A stretch of DNA of 64,000 nucleotides from assembly GCF_006516955.1 (NCBI RefSeq), contig NZ_VHLG01000004.1:391049-455048 (forward strand). Direction: 5' to 3'. The position numbers and the translations under genes are program-made. Below the pieces are notes generated by a model, which did no database searches, had not been told where the DNA came from, and worked only from the letters and a program-made list of their open reading frames with translations. Shown here piece after piece: positions 9,816 through 19,961 of the stretch. The stretch's first letter is position 1. Each line of letters starts with the position of its first letter. This DNA comes from Martelella alba. GTDB lineage: Bacteria > Pseudomonadota > Alphaproteobacteria > Rhizobiales > Rhizobiaceae.

Positions 9816-10033
9816 GTAAAACCCGCCTTCCCTTCAGCATCAGCCCGGTCCGCCACCTGGAGGCGGCAACCACCCGTTTTACATTTTGAGCAGAAAATAC
9901 GGGCCGTCCACATCTTTTGCGCCTGTCTCCTTACTTCCTTCTACGGAGGCGCGAGTCAAGCCTTGCGCACCGTTTGAAGTCCATAAGCAGGCACACCTGC
10001 CCGGCAGACGCGCTGCCAGACAGGATTTGCCGG

Positions 10034-13000
10034 TTATTCCGCAGCCACACCCATGCGCATGCGCTCCATATCTTCAAGCGCACGGCGATATTCAACCGGC
10101 ATGACCTTGCGGAACATGGGGCGATAGGTTGCCCAGTCGTCCAGGATCGCCTTGGCGCGGGCCGAGCCGGTATAGTGGAGGTGTTTCGAAATCAGCTGAA
10201 CCAGACGCTCCTCGTCATGGCGCGTCATGTCTTCGGACACATCAACGCGGCCCTTGTGCATCAGGTCACCGCCATGATGGTGCAGCTTTTCCAGCATGTC
10301 ATCTTCTTCCGGCACCGGCTCCAGCATGACCATGGCCATGTTGCAACGTTCGGCAAAATCGCCGCTCTCATCGAGAACATAGGCGACGCCACCGGACATG
10401 CCGGCCGCGAAGTTCCGGCCCGTAGGCCCAAGAACGACGACGACCCCGCCGGTCATATATTCGCAGCCATGATCACCGACACCTTCGACAACGGCGATCG
10501 CGCCGGAGTTACGCACGGCAAAGCGCTCGCCTGCAACACCATGGAAATAGCACTCGCCCGTGGTGGCGCCGTAAAGCACGGTATTGCCGACGATGATCGA
10601 CTGTTCGGGAACGATCGGTGAATTTTCCGGCGGACGGACGATGATCTTGCCGCCCGAAAGCCCCTTGCCGACATAGTCATTGCCATCGCCGATGAGATCG
10701 AAGGTGATACCATTGGCAAGGAAAGCACCAAAGGACTGACCGGCTGTACCATGCAGCGTAACCGAAATCGTGTCTTCCTTGAGCCCCTTGTGGTTCCAGC
10801 GCTTGACCAGTTCGCCCGACAGCATCGCACCCGCCGAACGGTCGACATTCTTGATGTCGACATCGAAGGCGACCGGTTCCTTGCTTTCAAGCGCCGGCAT
10901 GGCCTTCTCGATCATCTTACGGTCGAGAATATCGTCGATCGGATGCTTCTGGCGCATGGTCCAGCAGGTTTCGTCCTTTTCGGCCGGAACCCGGTGGAAG
11001 ATGCGGGAGAAATCAAGCCCGCGGGATTTCCAGTGGGCGATCGCCTCATCCTTGTCGAGGATTTCGACAGCGCCGATGACCTCATCCAGACGGGTGAAGC
11101 CGAGCGATGCCAGGATCTCGCGCAATTCTTCTGCAACGAAGAAGAAGTAGTTGACCACATGTTCCGGCGTGCCCTTGAAACGCTTTCTGAGCACCGGATC
11201 CTGGGTGGCAACACCCACGGGACAAGTATTCAGATGGCATTTGCGCATCATGATGCAGCCCGCCGCAATCAGCGGCGCTGTGGAGAAGCCGAATTCATCG
11301 GCACCAAGCGCTGCGCCGATCAGCACGTCGCGGCCGGTCTTCAGACCACCATCAACCTGCAGCGCGATGCGCGAACGCAGGCCGTTCAGCACCAGGGTCT
11401 GCTGGGTTTCGGCCAGGCCGATTTCCCAGGGACTGCCAGCATGCTTCAGCGAGGTCAACGGCGAAGCACCGGTACCGCCATCGAAACCGGAGACGGTGAT
11501 ATGATCGGCACGGGCCTTGGCAACACCGGCAGCAACCGTGCCGACACCGACTTCGGAGACCAGCTTGACCGAGACATCAGCCGTCGGGTTGACGTTCTTC
11601 AGGTCGAAGATCAGCTGTGCCAGATCCTCGATCGAATAGATGTCATGATGCGGCGGCGGCGAAATCAGGCCGACACCCGGGGTCGAGTGACGGGTCTTGG
11701 CGATCGTCGCATCCACCTTGTGGCCGGGCAGCTGGCCGCCCTCACCGGGCTTGGCGCCCTGCGCGACCTTAATCTGCATCATGTCGGCATTGACGAGATA
11801 TTCCGTCGTCACGCCGAAACGGCCGGATGCGACCTGCTTGATCGCCGAGCGTTCGGCCGGATGCTGGCCATTGGCGAGCGGCAGATAGCGTTCGGCTTCC
11901 TCGCCGCCTTCCCCCGTGTTCGACTTGCCGCCGATCTGGTTCATGGCACGCGCCAACGTCGTATGGGCTTCACGCGAGATCGAACCAAAGGACATTGCGC
12001 CGGTAGCGAAACGCTTGACGATTTCGCTGGCAGGCTCGACATCTTCAACCGAAACTGGCTTGCGGCCAAGTTCTTCCGCCGACTTGACGCGGAACAGGCC
12101 GCGGATGGTGTTCATCCGCAGTGCGCTCTCGTTTTCCATCCGCGAGAAGGCGTCATAGCGGTCGCGGGCATTGCCGCGCACAGCGTGCTGCAGCTCGGCA
12201 ACCGCATTCGGCGTCCAGGCATGGGCCTCGCCGCGCATACGATAGGCATATTCGCCGCCAATATCGAGCGTCGAGGACAGGATCGGGTCCTTACCGAAAG
12301 CGGAGCGGTGACGCATCACCGTTTCCTCAGCGATTTCGCTGAGGCCGACGCCTTCGATCATCGATGCCGTGCCGAAGAAGAAGCGTTCGACAAATTCCGC
12401 CGACAGGCCAATCGCGTCGAAGATCTGCGCGCCGCAATAGGACTGATAGGTCGAAATACCCATCTTGGACATGACCTTGAGCATGCCCTTGCCGATCGCC
12501 TTGATGTAGCGATAGATCACTTCACCGGAATCGACCTCCTTGGGGAACAGGCCTCGGGTGTGCATGTCAGCCAGCGTATCGAAGGCGAGATAGGGGTTGA
12601 TGGCCTCGGCGCCATAGCCCGCCAGACAGCAGAAGTGATGCACTTCGCGCGGCTCACCCGATTCCACCACGAGACCAACCGAGGTTCTCAGCCCCTTGCG
12701 GATCAGGTGATGGTGGACGGCAGCCGTCGCCAGAAGCGCCGGCAGCGCGATACGATCCGGCCCGATCTGGCGATCCGACAGGATGATGATGTTGTAACCG
12801 CCGCGCACGGCCGCTTCCGCCCGCTCGCACAGCCGGTCGATCATCGCCGGCATGCCCGCATCGCCCTCGCTCGCATCATAGGTGATATCGAGCGTCTTGG
12901 TGTCGAAACGGTCCTCGGTATGGCCAATATTGCGGATCTTCTCCAGATCGCCATTGGTCAGGATCGGCTGACGGACCTCAAGACGCTTTTCGCGCGAGGC

Positions 13001-14758
13001 GCCATCGTGATCGAGAATATTCGGCCGCGGGCCGATGAACGAAACCAGACTCATCACCAGCTCTTCGCGGATCGGATCGATCGGCGGGTTGGTGACCTGG
13101 GCAAAGTTCTGCTTGAAATAGGTGTAAAGCAGCTTCGACTTGTCAGACATGGCCGAGATCGGCGTATCCGTGCCCATTGAGCCGATCGCCTCCTGGCCGG
13201 TCGTCGCCATCGGCGACATCAGCAGCTTGGTGTCTTCCTGGCTGTAGCCGAAGGCCTGCTGGCGGTCGAGCAGCGACACGTCACGGCGGAGCGCACGCGG
13301 TTCAACCGGGTTCAGCTCCTCAAGGATCAGCTGGGTGCGGGCCAGCCAGTCCTGATAGGGGTGCTTGCCAGCCAGTTCCGACTTGATCTCCTCATCAGAG
13401 ACGATGCGGCCCTTGTCCATGTCGATCAGCAGCATCTTGCCGGGCTGCAGGCGCCACTTGGCGGCGATGTTTTCTTCTTCAACCGGCAGAACGCCAGCTT
13501 CGGAGGCCATGATGATACGATCATCCTTGGTGATCAGATAGCGGGCCGGGCGCAGACCATTGCGGTCCAGCGTCGCGCCGATCTGGCGACCATCGGTGAA
13601 GGCAACGGCGGCGGGACCGTCCCACGGCTCCATCAGCGAGGCATGATATTCGTAGAATGCCTTGCGTTCCGGGCTCATCGACTGGTTGCCGGCCCAGGCT
13701 TCCGGGATCAGCATCATCACCGCATGGGCGAGCGAATAGCCGCCCTGCACCAGGAATTCCAGCGCGTTGTCGAAACAGGCCGTATCCGACTGCCCTTCGT
13801 AGGAAATCGGCCACAGCTTGGTGATGTCGTCACCGAAAAGCGGCGAGGAGACCGAGGCCTGACGGGCAGCCATCCAGTTCACATTGCCACGCAGCGTGTT
13901 GATTTCACCATTATGGGCGACCATCCGATAAGGATGCGACAGCTTCCAGGACGGGAAGGTGTTGGTCGAAAAGCGCTGATGCACAAGCGCCACGGCCGTT
14001 TCCACCCGCGGATCAGACAGATCCTTGTAATAGCTGCCAACCTGATAGGCGAGGAACATGCCCTTATAGACGATGGTCGATGATGACAGCGACACGGCGT
14101 AAAAGCCGGTTTCCTCGCCATTGCCCTCATTATAGATAGCGTTGGAGATCACCTTGCGCAGGATGAACAGCCGGCGCTCAAAGGCAGCATTGGTATCGGC
14201 CCGCTTGCCGGCACCGATAAAAACCTGCAGGTGATAGGGTTCGGTTGCGGCAATTTCCGGCGCCTTGGACAGCGAGGAATTGTCGACCGGCACTTCACGG
14301 AAGCCGATGAAGACCTGATCTTCGTCTTCGATGACCTTGCGGATCACGTCCTTGTAATGGGCGATCTTCGCGTCGTCACGCGGCAGGAAGAAATAGCCAA
14401 CGGCATATTCGCCGACCTTGGGCAGCACGATGCCTTCCGCCGCCATCTCTTCACGGAAAAAGCGATCGGGGATCTGCATCAAAATGCCGGCACCGTCACC
14501 CATCAGCGGATCAGCGCCGACAGCGCCGCGATGGGTGAGATTTTCGAGAATGAAAAGACCGTCCTTGACAATCTGATGCGACTTCTCACCCTTCATATGA
14601 GCGATGAAGCCGACGCCGCAGGCATCATGTTCGTTGCGCGGATCATAAAGGCCCTGACGTTTGTTCAGACGGCCTTCGGCAGCTTTGTTGGCGGCAGCTT
14701 TCACATCAACAGCAGCTACGTTTTCACCAGTGAGCGCGGATGGCGTCATCTTCGTCAT
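10034..14758 (-). CDS. gltB: glutamate synthase (NADPH) large subunit
   Basis: A 1,574-residue glutamine amidotransferase and glutamate-forming subunit. After a propeptide-like leader, Cys47 (HDACGVGF) is the expected class II amidotransferase nucleophile exposed by processing. The central and FMN/glutamate synthase domains follow ([21 protein letters not shown]), then the 3Fe-4S cysteines in [15 protein letters not shown] and the C-terminal glycine-rich beta-helix ([24 protein letters not shown]). Full family length. GAAGGAGG lies just before the ATG. Several long frames on the opposite strand inside this gene are codon-bias shadows. Confidence 0.97.
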   Translation of the reverse strand: MTKMTPSALTGENVAAVDVKAAANKAAEGRLNKRQGLYDPRNEHDACGVGFIAHMKGEKSHQIVKDGLFILENLTHRGAVGADPLMGDGAGILMQIPDRFFREEMAAEGIVLPKVGEYAVGYFFLPRDDAKIAHYKDVIRKVIEDEDQVFIGFREVPVDNSSLSKAPEIAATEPYHLQVFIGAGKRADTNAAFERRLFILRKVISNAIYNEGNGEETGFYAVSLSSSTIVYKGMFLAYQVGSYYKDLSDPRVETAVALVHQRFSTNTFPSWKLSHPYRMVAHNGEINTLRGNVNWMAARQASVSSPLFGDDITKLWPISYEGQSDTACFDNALEFLVQGGYSLAHAVMMLIPEAWAGNQSMSPERKAFYEYHASLMEPWDGPAAVAFTDGRQIGATLDRNGLRPARYLITKDDRIIMASEAGVLPVEEENIAAKWRLQPGKMLLIDMDKGRIVSDEEIKSELAGKHPYQDWLARTQLILEELNPVEPRALRRDVSLLDRQQAFGYSQEDTKLLMSPMATTGQEAIGSMGTDTPISAMSDKSKLLYTYFKQNFAQVTNPPIDPIREELVMSLVSFIGPRPNILDHDGASREKRLEVRQPILTNGDLEKIRNIGHTEDRFDTKTLDITYDASEGDAGMPAMIDRLCERAEAAVRGGYNIIILSDRQIGPDRIALPALLATAAVHHHLIRKGLRTSVGLVVESGEPREVHHFCCLAGYGAEAINPYLAFDTLADMHTRGLFPKEVDSGEVIYRYIKAIGKGMLKVMSKMGISTYQSYCGAQIFDAIGLSAEFVERFFFGTASMIEGVGLSEIAEETVMRHRSAFGKDPILSSTLDIGGEYAYRMRGEAHAWTPNAVAELQHAVRGNARDRYDAFSRMENESALRMNTIRGLFRVKSAEELGRKPVSVEDVEPASEIVKRFATGAMSFGSISREAHTTLARAMNQIGGKSNTGEGGEEAERYLPLANGQHPAERSAIKQVASGRFGVTTEYLVNADMMQIKVAQGAKPGEGGQLPGHKVDATIAKTRHSTPGVGLISPPPHHDIYSIEDLAQLIFDLKNVNPTADVSVKLVSEVGVGTVAAGVAKARADHITVSGFDGGTGASPLTSLKHAGSPWEIGLAETQQTLVLNGLRSRIALQVDGGLKTGRDVLIGAALGADEFGFSTAPLIAAGCIMMRKCHLNTCPVGVATQDPVLRKRFKGTPEHVVNYFFFVAEELREILASLGFTRLDEVIGAVEILDKDEAIAHWKSRGLDFSRIFHRVPAEKDETCWTMRQKHPIDDILDRKMIEKAMPALESKEPVAFDVDIKNVDRSAGAMLSGELVKRWNHKGLKEDTISVTLHGTAGQSFGAFLANGITFDLIGDGNDYVGKGLSGGKIIVRPPENSPIVPEQSIIVGNTVLYGATTGECYFHGVAGERFAVRNSGAIAVVEGVGDHGCEYMTGGVVVVLGPTGRNFAAGMSGGVAYVLDESGDFAERCNMAMVMLEPVPEEDDMLEKLHHHGGDLMHKGRVDVSEDMTRHDEERLVQLISKHLHYTGSARAKAILDDWATYRPMFRKVMPVEYRRALEDMERMRMGVAAE

Positions 14759-15379
14759 TCAAGACCTCCTTCAAGCCTGACACAGGCAGGCGTTACCGGA
14801 CCGCCCGGACTTCGGCAGTGTTCCAAACACAGCTCACCGGACGTTGCACGTAATTCTTATTTCCCTGATACCGGACCCGACCAGAAACCGAACCGGTTCG
14901 TCACACGACCGGCCGATTTTTTCAGCCACGCCGCAACCTTGCCGCTTCCGGTTCGATTATAGACGCAAAATTCGGCCTGCGTCAGCCCCTCGGAAATGTT
15001 GCGCGACAATTCTGCTACTCCAGACAGAAAAATAGGACAGCATAACTGTCCTATCAGCATTTGATATGCCAGAAAGTTTTGACCATGGCAAGCGAAATCG
15101 CAAACATTCTGTCGCCAATGCGAGCGTAAATTACCAAACATAACCCATTCAAGCAACATTCTTGCGCAATTACCACCCATGCGGGACAGAGTGAGAAAAT
15201 TGCGGCTGAATATGCGCGAAATTCAGTCCAAACCCGGCGCTTGCGCAATTTCCTGCATCATCCCACTTGCGGCGGTTTGACAGGCCTCGTCAAGCATTGG
15301 CCCTTTTCTTCGATCAGAACTTGGCCGATAGTGCCGCCGCCCTCCCGAGCAGACATCGAATATTAAGTCAGGATTGATC
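14759..15379. other. 621-bp intergenic region between divergent gltB and threonine aldolase genes
   Basis: No convincing coding frame. It should carry both divergent promoters. Two inverted repeats stand out: ATAGGACAG-CATAA-CTGTCCTAT (15032-15054) and, nearer gltB, GAACCGGTTC (about 14897-14906). Confidence 0.6.
15032..15054. promoter_or_regulatory. perfect 9-bp inverted repeat, candidate operator
   Basis: ATAGGACAG and CTGTCCTAT are separated by five bases, giving a 23-bp dyad about 275 bases from the gltB start and 325 bases from the threonine aldolase start. The half-site size and spacing fit a dimeric repressor or activator. I do not recognise the regulator. It could also form a small RNA hairpin, but there is no T-run. 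Confidence 0.4.
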
Positions 15380-16429
15380 ATGTATTTTGCCTCCGACAAC
15401 TGGGCCGGCGCCCACCCCGCCATCGGCGAGGCTCTTATTCGCGAACAGTCGGGTTTTGCCGCAGCCTACGGCACCTCAACGTTGGATCGACGCATCGAAG
15501 ACCGCTTCAACGCGCTTTTCGAACGCGAGGTTTCCGTCTTTTTCGTTGGCACGGGAACGGCGGCCAATTCACTGTCGCTTTCCGCCATCGGTCGGCCCGG
15601 CGGTGTGGTCTTCTGCCACCGCGAGGCCCATATCGCCAACGACGAAGGCGGCGCACCGGAATATTTCACCACCGGCGGCAGGCTGGCGACCGTATCCGGT
15701 GCTGACGGCAAGATTGAACCGGCTTCGCTGGAAAAGACCATAGCCCGCTATCCGGCCGGCTTCATTCATCACGGCCAGCCCATGGCCGTATCACTGACCC
15801 AGTCGACCGAGATCGGCACCGTCTACAGCCTTGACGAAATTGATGCGGTGGCCGACATCGCCCGCCGCCATGAATTGCCGCTGCACATGGATGGCGCGCG
15901 TTTTGCCAATGCGCTTGTGGCGCTCGGCTGCACGCCGGCCGAAATGACCTGGAAGCGCGGCGTCGACATTCTGTCCTTCGGCGGTACAAAGAACGGCTGC
16001 TGGTGTGCAGAAGCAATTGTCTTCATGCATCCGGAAAAGGCCAGGGAAATGCCCTATATCCGCAAGCGTGCGGCCCAGCTTTTCTCCAAGACGCGTTTCA
16101 TCTCGGCGCAGTTTGACGGCTATTTCGAAAATGATCTCTGGCTCGATCTCGCCCGCCATTCCAACGCCATGGCCGACCGGCTGCGCGCCGCCATCACCGC
16201 GTCAAAGACCGCAAGGCTTGCCTGGGACACGCAGTCCAATGAGGTCTTCGTCATTCTGCCGGAAAAAAGCGTTCAGGACGCCTGGGGGGCCGGTGCCCGC
16301 TTCCATGACTGGCCGGTCCCTGTCGACACTCCTGATCTGGTCAAGCCCGGCGAAATGCTGGTCAGGCTGGTGACAAGCTTTGCCACGACCGGACAGGAAG
16401 TCGACGACGTGCTGTCCTACATGAAATAA
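15380..16429 (+). CDS. threonine aldolase / beta-eliminating lyase family PLP enzyme
   Basis: A 349-residue fold-type I PLP enzyme of the low-specificity threonine aldolase family, which cleaves beta-hydroxy amino acids such as L-threonine to glycine and an aldehyde. Motifs are FASDNWAGAHPAIGEAL at the N-terminus, FVGTGTAANSLSL (phosphate site), LHMDGARFANAL (Asp contacting the cofactor ring) and SFGGTKNGCW with the Schiff-base Lys near residue 204. ATG 15380 follows AGGA at six bases. It stands alone and ends at a strong dyad. Substrate specificity is inferred from the family. Confidence 0.85.
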   Translation: MYFASDNWAGAHPAIGEALIREQSGFAAAYGTSTLDRRIEDRFNALFEREVSVFFVGTGTAANSLSLSAIGRPGGVVFCHREAHIANDEGGAPEYFTTGGRLATVSGADGKIEPASLEKTIARYPAGFIHHGQPMAVSLTQSTEIGTVYSLDEIDAVADIARRHELPLHMDGARFANALVALGCTPAEMTWKRGVDILSFGGTKNGCWCAEAIVFMHPEKAREMPYIRKRAAQLFSKTRFISAQFDGYFENDLWLDLARHSNAMADRLRAAITASKTARLAWDTQSNEVFVILPEKSVQDAWGAGARFHDWPVPVDTPDLVKPGEMLVRLVTSFATTGQEVDDVLSYMK

Positions 16430-16462
16430 CACAACGTTCACGTGCAGGTGAACCACCGTGTT

Positions 16463-16490
16463 CGCCGGATGACAGGCGCGTCATCCGGCG
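16463..16490 (+). terminator. perfect 10-bp hairpin after the threonine aldolase gene
   Basis: CGCCGGATGA (16463-16472) pairs with TCATCCGGCG (16481-16490), 34 bases after the stop. There is no T-run, so it may be a weak terminator or an mRNA-stabilising end. Confidence 0.5.
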
Positions 16491-16607
16491 TGATGGCTGA
16501 GTGCCGCGGCATTGATTTCCAGTTGAAGTTGAAACGCGTCATACATCTTCTCGCAGGCAAGTTGCCTGAAGGACGGTCCATCCCGGGCCGGAAACGAGGA
16601 GAAGATC

Positions 16608-16904
16608 ATGACCGATACCAAACTGACCGCCACCGCCCTTGCCGGTGCCCTGCTGGTTGCCGCAGCCGGCCTTGCCACCGCATCTCCCGCCAGTGCTGCC
16701 AATGTCAAATGCTATGGCGTCGCCCTTGCCGGCCAGAATGACTGCGCCGCCGGCCCCGGCACAACCTGCGCCGGAACATCCAAGGTCGATTACCAGGGCA
16801 ATGCCTGGAAATATGTCGCAGAAGGCTCCTGCACCAAGATGATGCTGCCGGGCGACCGCACGGGCTCGCTCAGCCCGCTGATGCGCGACAAACCCGAAAT
16901 GTGA
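16608..16904 (+). CDS. bufA: bufferin precursor peptide (DUF2282, BufA1-type)
   Basis: A 98-residue exported precursor of a ribosomally made, post-translationally modified peptide of the bufferin group, shown in Caulobacter to bind copper after cysteine modification. An N-terminal signal peptide (hydrophobic to about residue 30, cut after ASA) precedes a short mature region with exactly four cysteines (35, 46, 54 and 75) in the DUF2282 pattern [15 protein letters not shown]...TTCAGT...GSC. GAGGAG precedes the ATG. First gene of a four-gene unit with bufB, bufC and a doxX gene. The family call is strong; the metal is inferred. Confidence 0.9.
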   Translation: MTDTKLTATALAGALLVAAAGLATASPASAANVKCYGVALAGQNDCAAGPGTTCAGTSKVDYQGNAWKYVAEGSCTKMMLPGDRTGSLSPLMRDKPEM

Positions 16905-16911
16905 TCCCCGC

Positions 16912-16944
16912 CGCAGACCGGCGCGCGCACCGTGCCGGTCTGCG
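16912..16944 (+). promoter_or_regulatory. intercistronic hairpin between bufA and bufB
   Basis: CGCAGACCGGC (16912-16922) pairs exactly with GCCGGTCTGCG (16934-16944), an 11-bp stem directly after the bufA stop and ending about eight bases before the bufB ribosome site. Without a T-run it is more likely a partial terminator or 3' stabiliser that keeps precursor mRNA in excess over mRNA for the modification enzymes. Confidence 0.55.
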
Positions 16945-16963
16945 CAGGCGGCAGGAGGATACC

Positions 16964-17845
16964 ATGCCGAATTTCCAGCATAGTGCGACCATTCCCGCCC
17001 GCGCGGGCGCCGGATTCAAGACCAGCCATGCCGACGCCATTCTCGCAGCGGAGCACCGGATCGGCTTTCTCGAGATCCATGCGGAAAACTATATGGGCGC
17101 CGGTGGCCATCCGCACCGGATCCTGGCGCGCATGCGCGAAGACTTTCCGCTGTCGGTCCACGGAGTCGGCATGTCGATCGGTGGCACGCGCGATCTTGAT
17201 ACCGCGCATCTTGAACGGCTGAAACAGGTCGTCACTCGCTATGAGCCGGGGCTCGTTTCCGAACATCTGGCCTGGTCCACCCATGAGAGCGCCTATTTCA
17301 ACGATCTGCTGCCGCTCCCCTATACCAGGGAGACACTCGACCGCGTCGTCGCGCATATCGACCAGGTCCAGACTGCGATCGGCCGGCCGATCCTGCTTGA
17401 GAACCCGTCGAGCTATCTCGTCTTCGACAGTTCAACACTCAGCGAGACCGAATTCCTCGACGCGGTGAGCCGGAGATCCGGTTGCGGCCTGCTTCTCGAC
17501 ATCAATAATGTCTATGTCTCGGCCATCAATACCGGCTTTGATCCGCTGACCTATCTGAAAGCCTTTCCACTGGAGCGCGTTGGCGAGATCCATCTGGCAG
17601 GACATGCGGCAGAAGAGGATGACGACGGCCACCCATTGCTGATCGACGCACATGACCGGCCCGTCGCCGATCCCGTATGGGCGCTTTACGCCTTTGTCAT
17701 CGCCCGAACCGGCCCGCTGCCGACACTGATCGAATGGGACAATGACATTCCCGACTGGCCGGTCCTGATGCGCGAGGCAATCCATGCCGAAACCATCATG
17801 AATGAGGAGGGCAACAGCCTGCTTCTGGGTGCGCGTCATGGATAG
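16964..17845 (+). CDS. bufB: MNIO-family (DUF692) multinuclear iron oxygenase, bufferin maturation
   Basis: A 293-residue TIM-barrel-type enzyme of the DUF692/MNIO family, which uses two or three iron atoms to modify cysteine in precursor peptides. Motifs are [30 protein letters not shown] (metal-binding His/Glu), [51 protein letters not shown] and LIEWDNDIP. Start 16964 (MPNFQHSA) follows AGGAGG; the upstream in-frame region overlaps the hairpin. It overlaps bufC by eight bases. Neighbours bufA and bufC make the assignment firm. Confidence 0.93.
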   Translation: MPNFQHSATIPARAGAGFKTSHADAILAAEHRIGFLEIHAENYMGAGGHPHRILARMREDFPLSVHGVGMSIGGTRDLDTAHLERLKQVVTRYEPGLVSEHLAWSTHESAYFNDLLPLPYTRETLDRVVAHIDQVQTAIGRPILLENPSSYLVFDSSTLSETEFLDAVSRRSGCGLLLDINNVYVSAINTGFDPLTYLKAFPLERVGEIHLAGHAAEEDDDGHPLLIDAHDRPVADPVWALYAFVIARTGPLPTLIEWDNDIPDWPVLMREAIHAETIMNEEGNSLLLGARHG

Positions 17846-18611
17846 ACCGCAAGACACTGGATCTTTCGCCGCCGCCCTGCTGGATCCCACAGCTACAGCC
17901 CCGGACAGTTTAAAACACCCATTCGGCGGCGCTGCGGCCTCCCGTCTTGCGGTCTACCGCAACAATGTGACGGTCGTCCTGGCGGGGGCGTTAAGCGATA
18001 TTTTCCCCGCAACCGCAGACCTTCTCGGCGCCAGGACATTTTCGGCAATTGCGCGTGATTTCATCCGCGCGAACCCGCCAGTCTCACCGGTTCTGGCGGA
18101 TTACGGGCATGACTTCCCCGCTTTCCTTCAACATCTGCCGCTTTCCAGTTCACTGTTCTTTCTCGCGGATGTCGCCCGGGTGGAACGCGAGATGCTGACA
18201 GCCTTTCACGCCGCAGACAGGCAAGCCCTTGCCGCCGCAACCCTCACCGCTTTAGCCCCCGAAGCGCTTGGCAGCTTAAGGCTTGCAACCCATCCGGCAA
18301 CGGCACTTCTTTCCCTTTCTTCTTCAGCGGCGACCATCGTGCAACGCTTCAGACAGGGCATCCCCCTTGACGGCTTCGACCCGTCACCGCCGGAAACGGT
18401 GCTGGTGACGCGCCCTGCCCTTGATGTGGCGCTTGACGTGCTGGCAACGGGCGCTGCCCCGTTCATCGCCACACTGCTTCAGGGTGAGAGCATTGCCGAA
18501 GCCCTTGCCGCAGCTCTGGATGTTGACGCGGACTTCGAACCGGCGACCGGCTTCTCGCTGCTTCTTTCATCCGGCGCCTTTGCCGCCATCAAGCAGGAGA
18601 CGCAATCATGA
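17838..18611 (+). CDS. bufC: DUF2063 bufferin maturation partner protein
   Basis: A 257-residue protein with the N-terminal DUF2063 pattern (FAAALLDP...[29 protein letters not shown], then [23 protein letters not shown]). In bufferin and related MNIO systems this protein recruits the precursor leader to the oxygenase; older annotation calls it a putative DNA-binding protein. The start at 17838 overlaps the bufB stop by eight bases, pointing to coupled translation, and its stop overlaps the next ATG (ATGA). The C-terminal half is alanine-rich and poorly distinctive. Confidence 0.88.
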   Translation: MDRPQDTGSFAAALLDPTATAPDSLKHPFGGAAASRLAVYRNNVTVVLAGALSDIFPATADLLGARTFSAIARDFIRANPPVSPVLADYGHDFPAFLQHLPLSSSLFFLADVARVEREMLTAFHAADRQALAAATLTALAPEALGSLRLATHPATALLSLSSSAATIVQRFRQGIPLDGFDPSPPETVLVTRPALDVALDVLATGAAPFIATLLQGESIAEALAAALDVDADFEPATGFSLLLSSGAFAAIKQETQS

Positions 18612-19177
18612 CTCTGACCTGCCGCATCAAACGGCTTCACACCTGCGCGGTCGAGCAGGCGGACAACATGCTGAAGGATTGGTTTCCCGGGCTTTTTGCA
18701 CGCTTTGCCTTTGCCGCTGTGCTGCTGCCTTTCTTCATAAGCTCATTCCGCACCAAGGTGGAGCCAGGATTTTTCGGCTTTTTCCATGTCCGTGCATCGG
18801 CCTGGTACCAGATCGCCCTGCCCGCCGTAGACGCAGCCGGTGGCGATCTTTCAAAAATCGGCTTCTTTCCCTGGGGAATAATCGTGCTGCTTGGCACCTA
18901 TGCGGAAATCATCTTGCCGTTTCTGATCGTGTTCGGGCTTTTCACCCGGATCGCGGCCCTTGGCATGATCGGCTTCATTGCCGTGATGAGCCTTGTCGAT
19001 ATCACCGTTCATCAGGTCGATGCTGCAACGATCGGTTCGCTTTTCGACCGCTTCCCGGATGCGACCATTCTGGATCAGCGTCTCTTGTGGACGATCCCGC
19101 TGGTGCAACTCGCCTTTTATGGCGCGGGCGCGATTTCGCTGGATCGCCTTCTGTCGCGATTCTGCCGTGCAGCTTGA
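18608..19177 (+). CDS. DoxX-family membrane protein of the bufferin operon
   Basis: A 189-residue integral membrane protein. Hydrophobic segments lie at about residues 28-45, 85-110, 112-130 and 152-170, with the DoxX-like stretch YAEIILPFLIVFGLFTRIAALGMIGF. It overlaps bufC by four bases (ATGA), so it belongs to the same transcript; DoxX proteins are frequent fourth genes in DUF2282/DUF692/DUF2063 units. Its role, perhaps redox-linked, is not established. The operon ends at the hairpin 11 bases downstream. Confidence 0.85.
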   Translation: MTLTCRIKRLHTCAVEQADNMLKDWFPGLFARFAFAAVLLPFFISSFRTKVEPGFFGFFHVRASAWYQIALPAVDAAGGDLSKIGFFPWGIIVLLGTYAEIILPFLIVFGLFTRIAALGMIGFIAVMSLVDITVHQVDAATIGSLFDRFPDATILDQRLLWTIPLVQLAFYGAGAISLDRLLSRFCRAA

Positions 19178-19187
19178 TAAAATGGAA

Positions 19188-19210
19188 ACGGCGCCCGCAA
19201 GGGGCGCCGT
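19188..19210 (+). terminator. terminator hairpin, proximal copy, after the bufferin operon
   Basis: ACGGCGCC / GGCGCCGT stem (19188-19195 with 19203-19210), 11 bases after the doxX stop. A near-identical 23-base hairpin (one loop change) recurs at 19418-19440 beyond the repeat element. Confidence 0.6.
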
Positions 19211-19217
19211 CAGATTT

Positions 19218-19410
19218 CTGACAAACCTTAACCCCTTCTCTAACGTCATGCCTGTGCTTGTCACAGGCATCCAGCCGACGCGCGTCCGCGCGGCGAAAGA
19301 CTCTGCTTATTCAAATTCTTAAGAGTATGGATCCCCGTGACAAGCACGGGGATGACGACGGAGGTGATGGCTATTCCACCCCAAAATGACAAGCTGAATG
19401 ACTTTGTCAG
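19218..19410 (+). repeat. RIME-like palindromic intergenic element, copy 2 (193 bp)
   Basis: The best-preserved copy, with exact 8-base terminal inverted repeats CTGACAAA (19218-19225) and TTTGTCAG (19403-19410). Internal palindromes are ATGCCTGTG-CTTGT-CACAGGCAT and ATCCCCGTG-ACAAG-CACGGGGAT, and the middle shares the CTTATTCAAATTCTTAAGAG block with copy 1. It lies between convergent doxX and hsp20 and is flanked by duplicated terminator hairpins. Confidence 0.85.
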
Positions 19411-19417
19411 CAAGCTG

Positions 19418-19440
19418 ACGGCGCCCGGAAGGGGCGCCGT
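19418..19440. terminator. terminator hairpin, distal copy, between doxX and hsp20
   Basis: ACGGCGCCC / GGGGCGCCGT stem repeating the hairpin at 19188-19210 with one change. Being symmetric, it could serve both convergent genes. No clear T-run. Confidence 0.5.
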
Positions 19441-19472
19441 CACAACAACCTGTCAGATCAAAAGGGGCCGTA

Positions 19473-19961
19473 TCAGGCTGCCGTCATGGCTTCTTCGCGT
19501 TTCACATCAGCCGGAATGGTTTTCATTCCCTCGCCAGCGCTCGTTTCAATGGCGATACGGCGCGGCTTCATCGCTTCCGGGATATTGCGGAGCAATTCCA
19601 CGTGAAGCAGGCCATTTTTCAGCGAAGCGCCACGCACTTCCATGTGATCGGCAAGCTGGAAGCGGCGCTCAAAAGCGCGCTTGGCGATGCCGCGATAAAG
19701 ATATTCGCTGCCTTCATCCTCTTCCTCAAGCTTTTCACCCTTGACCGTCAGCACATTGGCATGGGCTTCGATCGAAAGCTCGTTCTCACCGAAACCGGCA
19801 ACAGCCATCGAGATGCGATAGGCATTCTCGCCGGTGCGTTCGATATTATAGGGGGGGTAGGCAGGCGACTGGTCAGGCTGGCCCATCGTGTCGAGAAGAT
19901 TGAAAAGACGATCGAAACCGACAGTGGAACGATAGAGAGGCGAAAAATCAACGTTACGCAT
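19473..19961 (-). CDS. small heat-shock protein, Hsp20 / IbpA type
   Basis: A 162-residue alpha-crystallin-domain chaperone that holds unfolding proteins during heat stress. It starts [24 protein letters not shown] as in rhizobial IbpA-like proteins. The crystallin core spans about residues 38-130 ([58 protein letters not shown]). A C-terminal basic IPRRI-like motif appears as [15 protein letters not shown] precedes the ATG but is buried in a ROSE-like hairpin, so translation is probably heat-induced. Confidence 0.93.
   Translation of the reverse strand: MRNVDFSPLYRSTVGFDRLFNLLDTMGQPDQSPAYPPYNIERTGENAYRISMAVAGFGENELSIEAHANVLTVKGEKLEEEDEGSEYLYRGIAKRAFERRFQLADHMEVRGASLKNGLLHVELLRNIPEAMKPRRIAIETSAGEGMKTIPADVKREEAMTAA

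Noticed and set aside
10751..13180. An 809-residue open frame on the plus strand inside gltB, plus others nearby
   Set aside because: It lies wholly opposite gltB, has no recognisable domain or ribosome site, and its composition is what third-position GC bias of the real gene produces.
16491..16607. A Caulobacter SigF-like promoter upstream of bufA
   Set aside because: A partial ECF-like pattern can be imagined around GTTGAAACGCGTC, but it does not match well enough to report as a site.
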